Assembly: GCA_964570935.1 (NCBI GenBank)
Contig: CAZMZP010000041.1
Span: forward strand, 1 to 46,434
Length of the DNA stretch: 46,434 bases
Origin: JAFGJU01 sp964570935
GTDB taxonomy: Bacteria; Eisenbacteria; RBG-16-71-46; JAFGJU01
Reading direction: 5' to 3'
Shown here: piece by piece, positions 41,004 to 46,434 of the stretch
Position numbering within the stretch: position 1 is the stretch's first letter
How the letters are laid out: each line of letters starts with the position of its first letter
The notes under the pieces: model-generated
Databases searched by the model: none
Told to the model about the DNA's origin: nothing
The model's input: the letters and a program-made list of their open reading frames with translations, nothing else
Program-made: the position numbers and the translations under genes

Positions 41004-41004
41004 G

Positions 41005-43602
41005 ATGGTGAGCGCATGGGGAAGAGACAGGAGCGTTCTCAGACTTCTCTTCGCGGTGTTTCTCGCCCTGGCGCTCTCTTTCTGGCTTCTCACCGCCCTT
41101 CACGGCCCCGCGGCCGCCCGTCTGGGAGTGTGCCTCTTCCTGTTCCTGGTCAGTCCGGGGCTGGTCCCGGCGATCCTGCTCAGGGCCAGACTTGGCTTCT
41201 CCTTTCTCGAGACGCTGCCGCTGGCGGTCAGTTTCAGCCTCGGGCAGGCGGCGCTCCTGCTGGTGCTGTTTGACCGCACGGGCCTTCCACTGCGCGGAGT
41301 CGGGTGGGCCCTTGCCTGCCTGGCCTTATGCTGGCACCTCCTGGCGGAGCTCAAGCCGGCTGGCGCAGCAGGGATTCGTTTCGGCGACGCGCTTCCGGAA
41401 ACGTCCGGCCGTGTACCCGCGTGGGGGCACGTTCTACTGCTCCTTCTAGTCGTCTGCGTCGCCGTCCTGCTCCTGGCGACGGGGGCGCCCCTCATGTGGC
41501 AGGCAGACTCGGCAGCTCACCTGGCGGCCATCAGGGGCGTCGTGGAAGAGGACCGGCTGTTCCCCGTCTCGCAGCCTTACGGACCCAACGGGGTGCAGGG
41601 CGCGGACCCGCGCTTCGGGATATTCCACGGACTGTGCGCAGTACTGATGCAGGCGTCCGGCATCCAGGTGCATCGGCTCTGGGCCATTCTGCCCTCATTC
41701 TTCGCGCCCATGCTGATACTGGGCTTCTTCCTGGCCGCGAGATGCGTCACCGGCAGTGCCGGGGCGGCGCTCCTGGCCGCGGTGTTCTTTCCTGTCTGCT
41801 ACGGCGGCATAGAGGGCGAGGCTCTGCGGGTGGCGGGCTACCCGAACAGGGTTTCCATGCTCGTCTACCTGGTGTGCCTCGGTGTCGCGTTCCTGTACTT
41901 GAGGAGGCGGCAGGGATGGCTGCTCGCGCTCATGGGCGTTCTTGCGGTCACGGCGGCCTCGGTGCACGTCTACTATTTCATTGAATTCATTTTTGTGATG
42001 ACCTGCTACTTCCTGCTCGGAATCGCGGTGGACTGGAAGCGGAAAGCAGAGGCGTTGAAGGACTGGGCCCGGGTGGTCGGAACGGCACTGGGGTTTTCGT
42101 CTCCTCTCCTCCTGTACAGGTTTCTGACGTCCTTTTCGACGGCCAACACCTACGCCGTGGAGGGTCAGGGCATTCTGTATCTGGGTGGTGGTCTCTACAT
42201 CCTGAATCCCTTTCCGGCGTACGGGTGGCTGGGCTTCGTGGGCGCGGTCTCGGTCGTTCTCCTTCCGTACTTCCTCTGGAACGCCAGGCGGAGCCGGGCG
42301 CACGCTTACGTGGCGGCAGCCACGGCCGGCCCGCTCGCGCTCGTGTTCAACCCGGTGCTCATGCCCCTGGCCAGCAGGTTCCTCAGCTATCTGACGTCCA
42401 GACTCGTCTGGGCCGTGCCGTACTCGCTGGCCGCCGCCATGTTCCTAATCGAGGCGCCCGGCAAGACGAGGGCGGCGTCGCCGCCCAGGAAGCTGGTCTA
42501 CGCGGTCTCTTGCGCCCTCGTCGTGCTGGCGCTGGCGGGAACGCTGAATCACAGAATAGGATTCTACAGAAGCACCGCCGCCGTCGAGCGGGCCTTCCCC
42601 GAGGACATGGCCGGCATCGCGGGTGTCGTGGCGCGTCTGGACGGCGTTGCCCGGGACAGGAGCGTCTTTCTGTCGGACCCTGTGACCGCCTACGCCATCC
42701 CGGCGTTCTCCAGGCACTACGTGACCGCGATTCCGGTCGCTCACTCGTCTCCGGCGGATCCCCGCCCGGTCAGCAGAATACGGGACGCGATGGACGTGCT
42801 GAACGCCGGAGTGGGGGCCCGGAGGACAGTTTCGATTCTCAGGGAATACAAAGTGGACTTCGTGGTGGTGAACACGTCTTTCGACGAAACGCTGTTCGCG
42901 TTCGAATACCAGGTGGACCCCGCGTTCCAGAAACGGGCCCTTGCCAAGCTCCGTTCCTCGCCCGGCCTGTTCGGGGAGGTCTTCTCGGAGGGAGGGGTTC
43001 ACGTGTTCCGGGTGCTGAGCCTGTCGGCGGAGGCGCAGCCGGCCGACCCAGTCCCGGTCTCGCTCCAGGCCGGCCGGGCTGCGTCCGCGCGAAGACCGGT
43101 GGCGAGCTTCTCGGGGCTCTTCTCTCTCGGCGAAGCCGAGTTTCTCGGAAGAGAAGTGGCGGCGGGCGACACCCTGGGCATGAGCCTTGTCTGGCGCTGC
43201 CTGTCGGAGCTTCCGGAAGAGGACGTGTACAAGCTGTTCGTCAGGCTGGAGACGCCGTTCCCCGAGGGGCGGTTCTTCAACCGGGTGTACGAGAAACCTT
43301 ACAGGAAGGCTTTGGAGAAGAGACTTCACAAGAGATTCCGTTTCAGGTCGGACGTGGACCCCGAGAGTCTGGACTATCCCCTGCATCTCTGGAAGAAGGG
43401 GGACGTGGTGCTGCAGTCCGTGCGAGTGCCGGTGCCCGAGGACGTCCAGCCCGGCACGTACAGCGTGAAGGTCAACCTCAAACGCACGACCCCCGGAACG
43501 AACTTCAGTCTCTCCGACTACTTCACGGATGTGGATTACTACTCCGGGGTCGAAATAGGCACGGTTCTCGTCAGGTCGAATGCAAGCGCCGCCAGCCGAT
43601 AG
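41005..43602 (+). CDS. Large polytopic membrane protein, probable GT-C glycosyltransferase
   Basis: 865 aa. Residues 1-560 hold about a dozen membrane helices; 600-865 form a soluble beta-rich domain. The first large exposed loop has WQADSAAHLAAIRG with Asp168 and His172, matching the acidic/His catalytic motif position of GT-C enzymes (ArnT, PMT family, GT39). The C-terminal part, with GDTLGMSLVWRCLSELPEED and VPVPEDVQPGTYSVKVNL, is a beta-sandwich often attached to such membrane glycosyltransferases. ATG 41005 lies five bases after AGGAG. Being last in the GT2/DUF2304/EmrE set suggests it uses the flipped lipid-phosphate sugar. A Wzy-type polymerase or DUF6541-like protein is the alternative. 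Confidence 0.7.
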   Translation: MVSAWGRDRSVLRLLFAVFLALALSFWLLTALHGPAAARLGVCLFLFLVSPGLVPAILLRARLGFSFLETLPLAVSFSLGQAALLLVLFDRTGLPLRGVGWALACLALCWHLLAELKPAGAAGIRFGDALPETSGRVPAWGHVLLLLLVVCVAVLLLATGAPLMWQADSAAHLAAIRGVVEEDRLFPVSQPYGPNGVQGADPRFGIFHGLCAVLMQASGIQVHRLWAILPSFFAPMLILGFFLAARCVTGSAGAALLAAVFFPVCYGGIEGEALRVAGYPNRVSMLVYLVCLGVAFLYLRRRQGWLLALMGVLAVTAASVHVYYFIEFIFVMTCYFLLGIAVDWKRKAEALKDWARVVGTALGFSSPLLLYRFLTSFSTANTYAVEGQGILYLGGGLYILNPFPAYGWLGFVGAVSVVLLPYFLWNARRSRAHAYVAAATAGPLALVFNPVLMPLASRFLSYLTSRLVWAVPYSLAAAMFLIEAPGKTRAASPPRKLVYAVSCALVVLALAGTLNHRIGFYRSTAAVERAFPEDMAGIAGVVARLDGVARDRSVFLSDPVTAYAIPAFSRHYVTAIPVAHSSPADPRPVSRIRDAMDVLNAGVGARRTVSILREYKVDFVVVNTSFDETLFAFEYQVDPAFQKRALAKLRSSPGLFGEVFSEGGVHVFRVLSLSAEAQPADPVPVSLQAGRAASARRPVASFSGLFSLGEAEFLGREVAAGDTLGMSLVWRCLSELPEEDVYKLFVRLETPFPEGRFFNRVYEKPYRKALEKRLHKRFRFRSDVDPESLDYPLHLWKKGDVVLQSVRVPVPEDVQPGTYSVKVNLKRTTPGTNFSLSDYFTDVDYYSGVEIGTVLVRSNASAASR

Positions 43603-43629
43603 CCGGCCCCGGCGGTGTGGAGTCACGCG

Positions 43630-44829
43630 ATGAAAGTGGCCTTCGTCGTCGAGTCATTCGCCACGGCTGAACAAGCCAGCGGCGGGGTTCGCGTCAGCGT
43701 CAGGAAGCAGGCGGACCTCCTGAGCCGCAGGCACGGCGTGGTCGTCATCGCCCCTCACAAGGTCTTCCCGCCCCTCGGCAGATACTCTTCGTCGAGACGG
43801 CGCCAGGGGGCGTGGCCCGGGTTTCGGACCCGCGAAGGAAGCACGCGAGTGTACAGGCCGCTTCTCGTTCATCTACCTGTGTTGGGCGGCCTGCTGGAGC
43901 CGGTGCAACTCGTCCTCTGCGTGCTGGCCGCCTGCGCGTTCTGGGAGAGGGGAGTGTCGTTGATGCACGCTCACAGGTGCTATCCGGCCGGGTTCGCCGC
44001 GGTGCTTGCCGCCCCGTTCCTGCGGCTGCCTGTGGTCCTCACGGTGTACGGCTCGGACGTGAACGCCGGGCTGGACAGAAAAGCCGTGGGCCGATGGGTG
44101 AGCTTCGCGACGAGACATTCCCTGCGCCGCGCGAACGCCGTGATCGCGGTGAGCAGCGCTCTGGCCGACAGAGCTCGCGCCGCGGGCGCGAGGGGCGGCG
44201 CGACGAGAGTCGTCCCCAGCGGAGTCGACCTGTCGGAGCTGGGGCGCGTGAGTAAACAGGCGGCACGGGCCAGGTTGGGCCTCCCGGCCGGCTCGCCGGT
44301 CGTGCTGTTCGCCGCGAACCTGGTGCCCGTGAAGGACCCCCTCACGATGTTGAAGGCGTTCGCCGGGCTCAAGGGCAGCCGGAAGGACGCGGTCCTTGCG
44401 GTGCTCGGCCGGGGAGAGCTGGAGAGTCTGGTGTCGGACGAGTGCCGTTCGTTGGGGCTGTCTGATTCTGTGATGTTACTGGGGAGGAGGCCGCGCGAGG
44501 AAGTGCCGCTCTGGCTGGCCGCGTCCGACCTGGTCGCGCTGTCCAGCACCGACGAGGGTTGTCCGGTCATCGCGCTCGAGGCCTTCGCGTCCGGGAGGCC
44601 GTTCGTCGGGACGGCCGTCGGCGGACTCCCCGAGATCGTGCCGAAGGAGGCGGGTATCCTGGTGGAGGCGCGAAACCCGGCCGCGCTGGCCGGAGCGCTG
44701 GAAGAGGCGCTGAGTAGGACCTGGGACGAGAAAGCGCTGGTCGCCCACGGCGGAAAGTTCTCGTGGGAATCGGTCGTGTCGGGAGTGGAGGCCGTGTACG
44801 GCCGCCTCGGGAGCGGGAAGAACGCATGA
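43630..44829 (+). CDS. Glycosyltransferase family 4 (GT-B)
   Basis: 399-aa retaining GT-B enzyme. The N-terminal acceptor domain has MKVAFVVESF, GGVRVSVRKQADLLSRRHGV, MHAHRCYPAGFAAVLAA and VVLTVYGSDVN. The donor domain has VVPSGVD, LFAANLVPVKDPLTML, GRGELE and the E-x7-E motif DEGCPVIALEAFASG (Glu309 and Glu317). It adds a sugar to the lipid-linked chain on the cytoplasmic face. ATG 43630 is used; a GTG five codons upstream is possible. Its stop overlaps the next ATG (ATGA). Confidence 0.92.
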   Translation: MKVAFVVESFATAEQASGGVRVSVRKQADLLSRRHGVVVIAPHKVFPPLGRYSSSRRRQGAWPGFRTREGSTRVYRPLLVHLPVLGGLLEPVQLVLCVLAACAFWERGVSLMHAHRCYPAGFAAVLAAPFLRLPVVLTVYGSDVNAGLDRKAVGRWVSFATRHSLRRANAVIAVSSALADRARAAGARGGATRVVPSGVDLSELGRVSKQAARARLGLPAGSPVVLFAANLVPVKDPLTMLKAFAGLKGSRKDAVLAVLGRGELESLVSDECRSLGLSDSVMLLGRRPREEVPLWLAASDLVALSSTDEGCPVIALEAFASGRPFVGTAVGGLPEIVPKEAGILVEARNPAALAGALEEALSRTWDEKALVAHGGKFSWESVVSGVEAVYGRLGSGKNA

Positions 44830-45824
44830 AGGCTGAACGGGAAAGGATCAAGAGACTCAGGTTCGCGGTGGCGAAGGTGGGCACCGGGTCCGTGCTCCAC
44901 GGCTACTACGTCAACTTCAAGAATTGGGTGCCGTTCATCGAGGAGGGCGGATACGGCCCTCTGGACGCGCACGGCATACCGCTCGTGGACTACGAAAAAC
45001 ACTCGGGCATAAAGGGCGGAGCCAAACAGTATTTCTCCGTGACGGTCGCGCAGTACGCCCTGGGTCTTTTCGAGCTCTGGCTGGAGACGAGCTCGGAGGA
45101 GTTCAGGGACAAGTTCCTCCGTCTGGCCGGATGGCTGGAGGAGAAGGCGGAAAAGGTCGGGGACAAGGTCGCGGTCTGGCCGGCGCACTTCGACTTCCCG
45201 GTCTACGGCCTCAAGGCTCCATGGATCTCCTCCATGGCGCAGGCGCAGGCCGCGTCGGTGCTGCTGCGGGCCCACCAGCTTGAGAAGCGGCAGTCGCAGG
45301 CCGACCTGGCGCGCATGGCGCTGGCCTCGTTCCTGGTCCCGGTCGGTCATCCGGGAGGCGTGAGGCACGTCGACGCGGACGGAGACGTCTGGTTCGAAGA
45401 GTACGTGACCGACCCGCCTGCTCACGTGCTCAACGGTTTCATCTTCTCGCTGTTCGGGTTGCTCGACTACGTCAGGGTCTCGCCCGAACGGCCCTTCAGG
45501 GAGGCCTGGGAACAGGGCGCGCGCACGCTGGACAGAAAGCTGTCCCTGTTCGACACCGGCTACTGGTCCAAGTACGACCTGGTGCGGGACTGTGTGGCGA
45601 GCGAGTTCTACCACGCCAATATTCACATACCCCTGCTGACGGCCATGTACGCCGCCACGGAGAACGACGCTTTCCTGGAGCGCGCCCGGCGGTGGGAGGA
45701 ATACCTGGGCAATCCCATTTGTAGGGTGAGAGCCCGGTACTACAGGGCGCCGGAAAGGGCGCTGAGGAAACTAAGGTCGCTGGCGGGAAAGCAGGCCCGC
45801 GCCGCGGGGGACGGGAAGCGATGA
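44826..45824 (+). CDS. D-glucuronyl C5-epimerase family protein
   Basis: 332 aa, matching the C-terminal catalytic domain of glucuronyl C5-epimerases, an alpha/alpha toroid that turns D-glucuronate into L-iduronate in polymers. Recognised stretches: GIKGGAKQYFSVTVAQYALG, a helix pair with FLRLAGWLEEKAE, WPAHFDFPVYGLKAPWISSM, AQAQAASVLLRAHQL, GGVRHVDADGDVWFEEYVTD, AHVLNGFIFSLFGLLDY, FDTGYWSKYDL with Tyr250, and EFYHANIHIPLLTAMYA with Tyr262 and His263. No signal peptide is seen, so it may work in the cytoplasm on a lipid-linked or nucleotide-linked substrate. It lies between two GT4 genes with 4-bp overlaps on each side. Confidence 0.85.
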   Translation: MKAERERIKRLRFAVAKVGTGSVLHGYYVNFKNWVPFIEEGGYGPLDAHGIPLVDYEKHSGIKGGAKQYFSVTVAQYALGLFELWLETSSEEFRDKFLRLAGWLEEKAEKVGDKVAVWPAHFDFPVYGLKAPWISSMAQAQAASVLLRAHQLEKRQSQADLARMALASFLVPVGHPGGVRHVDADGDVWFEEYVTDPPAHVLNGFIFSLFGLLDYVRVSPERPFREAWEQGARTLDRKLSLFDTGYWSKYDLVRDCVASEFYHANIHIPLLTAMYAATENDAFLERARRWEEYLGNPICRVRARYYRAPERALRKLRSLAGKQARAAGDGKR

Positions 45825-46434
45825 AGATCCTGTACGTGTGCCCGGACCCCAGCATAACTCCCGGAAGTCGCGGAGGCGGCTTCACGACCCACATGGAAGA
45901 GACGATACACAGTCTCAGGAAGCTGGGCCACGAAGTGGTGGTGCTGGACACGAAGGCCGCCGGCAGTGGGAATGCAGCCGCCTCGGCTGCGGCCCGCTCT
46001 GAAGCGTCCGAGGCCGGGAGCTCCGCCCTCGCGGGCCCCGCCGGGCGCGTCCCGCCGCCCTCCCTGGCGCGGCGGAGACTGGCGCGGCGGAGACTGCCGC
46101 GGAGTTTAAGGGTCCTGGCCAGGGACACTTTGTACTGCCTGCACAACGTGCGCTTCCGGCGCACCTTGGAGTCTCTGCTGAGACGGCGGTCGGATTTCGA
46201 TTTCGTGTACGAGCGCTACAGCATCTATCAGTTCGCAACTTCTTCTGCAACAAGAAAATGGCATATTCCTCTCATACTCGAGTTTAATGCTTCGATAGAC
46301 GAAATGGAGCTCAACGACGGCCTGGGCCTGAGGCCCCTGGCTGCGGCCATTGAGAAACTGGTGGCGTCCAGGGCGGACGCCGTGCTCACCGTCTCGGGCG
46401 TGCTCAAGCAATACCTGGAAGGAAGAGGCGCCTC
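45821..46434 (+). CDS. Glycosyltransferase family 4, N-terminal part (runs off right edge)
   Basis: The first 204 codons of a GT-B enzyme: MKILYVCPDPSITPGSRGGG, then THMEETIHSLRKLGHEVVVL, YERYSIYQFATSS, IPLILEFNASIDEMEL and SRADAVLTVSGVLKQYL. Residues about 45-95 are an Ala/Gly/Ser-rich insertion ending in Arg-rich LARRRLARRRLPR, coded by a 15-bp tandem repeat (46064-46093). Such an insert is not usual in this fold. Around 46230-46305 the DNA is clearly richer in A and T than its neighbours although the frame continues. The catalytic donor domain is outside the window. Confidence 0.85.
   Translation, partial: MKILYVCPDPSITPGSRGGGFTTHMEETIHSLRKLGHEVVVLDTKAAGSGNAAASAAARSEASEAGSSALAGPAGRVPPPSLARRRLARRRLPRSLRVLARDTLYCLHNVRFRRTLESLLRRRSDFDFVYERYSIYQFATSSATRKWHIPLILEFNASIDEMELNDGLGLRPLAAAIEKLVASRADAVLTVSGVLKQYLEGRGA
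46064..46093 (+). repeat. 15-bp tandem repeat, two copies, inside the last glycosyltransferase gene
   Basis: Unit CTGGCGCGGCGGAGA occurs twice in a row, with a degenerate third start (CTGCCGCGG). It encodes Leu-Ala-Arg-Arg-Arg twice. Being a multiple of three, copy-number change would keep the frame. Confidence 0.8.

Noticed and set aside
42225..43670. A 481-codon plus-strand open frame inside the large membrane protein gene
   Set aside because: It is out of frame with the membrane protein, Arg/Gly-rich and without motifs. The 865-aa frame has membrane helices and a recognisable C-terminal domain.
43980..45626. A 548-codon minus-strand open frame across the GT4 and C5-epimerase genes
   Set aside because: Both plus-strand proteins are clear family members. 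The antisense frame is His/Arg/Pro-rich with no domain, a by-product of GC-rich codon use.

Overview
The window is a GC-rich bacterial segment. It contains no rRNA, tRNA, CRISPR array, insertion sequence or phage gene that I can see. The gene set points to an uncultured lineage of the FCB superphylum (Fibrobacteres-Chlorobi-Bacteroidetes and allied candidate phyla). Three things support this: a very long SprA/Sov-type outer-membrane translocon, a ferredoxin-dependent 2-oxoglutarate oxidoreductase, and LL-diaminopimelate aminotransferase-type lysine/peptidoglycan metabolism. I cannot name the phylum from sequence alone. Start codons are unusual, with many TTG starts supported by good Shine-Dalgarno sequences. 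Arg AGG/AGA and Ile ATA codons are common despite the high GC.

Layout. (1) 1-1376, minus strand: korD-korA of 2-oxoglutarate:ferredoxin oxidoreductase, cut by the left edge, with a clear sigma70-type promoter at 1462-1491. (2) 1577-7411, plus, divergent: sprA, about 1,944 codons. (3) 7480-19392, plus: the translation/RNA-metabolism operon rimP-nusA-infB-ylxP-rbfA-nrnA-truB-ribF-rpsO-pnp and an M16 peptidase. It has a promoter and a hairpin at the predicted transcript 5' end, a second promoter before rpsO, and a large two-tier stem between rpsO and pnp. (4) 19480-20661, minus: a DapL-type aminotransferase, divergent from a WecG/TagA glycosyltransferase (20890-21648). (5) 21707-24532, minus: a three-gene unit of polysaccharide deacetylase, DUF3108 protein and deoxyhypusine-synthase-like protein. 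(6) 24564-25238, plus: a YIP1-type membrane protein.

(7) From 25302 to the right edge, plus strand, lies a large exopolysaccharide/cell-surface glycan locus. It opens with a strong promoter and a leader of about 220 nt. Two tandem polyprenyl-phosphate sugar-1-phosphate transferases follow, the second behind its own structured leader. A further promoter precedes a Wza-type export lipoprotein, a Wzz/GNVR chain-length protein, an ExeA/XrtA-type ATPase and a BY-kinase-like protein whose P-loop lysine is lost. Then come a nucleotidyltransferase-fold protein, an alkaline-phosphatase-superfamily enzyme, a Wzx-like flippase and a sugar-nucleotide cassette (SDR epimerase, DegT aminotransferase, GNAT, ATP-grasp). 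Next is a compact GT2/DUF2304/EmrE-like/GT-C-like module. The window ends with a GT4 glycosyltransferase, a D-glucuronyl C5-epimerase-family protein and a truncated second GT4.

How the genes may work together (inference). The sugar transferases start a lipid-linked glycan; WecG and the GT4 enzymes extend it. The epimerase, aminotransferase, acetyltransferase and ATP-grasp genes supply an aminoacylated or N-acylated amino sugar. Wzx flips the unit and Wza/Wzz with the ATPase pair control length and export. The GT2/EmrE/GT-C module could add a side-branch sugar in the periplasm from a polyprenyl-phosphate donor, and the C5-epimerase implies a hexuronic acid in the polymer.
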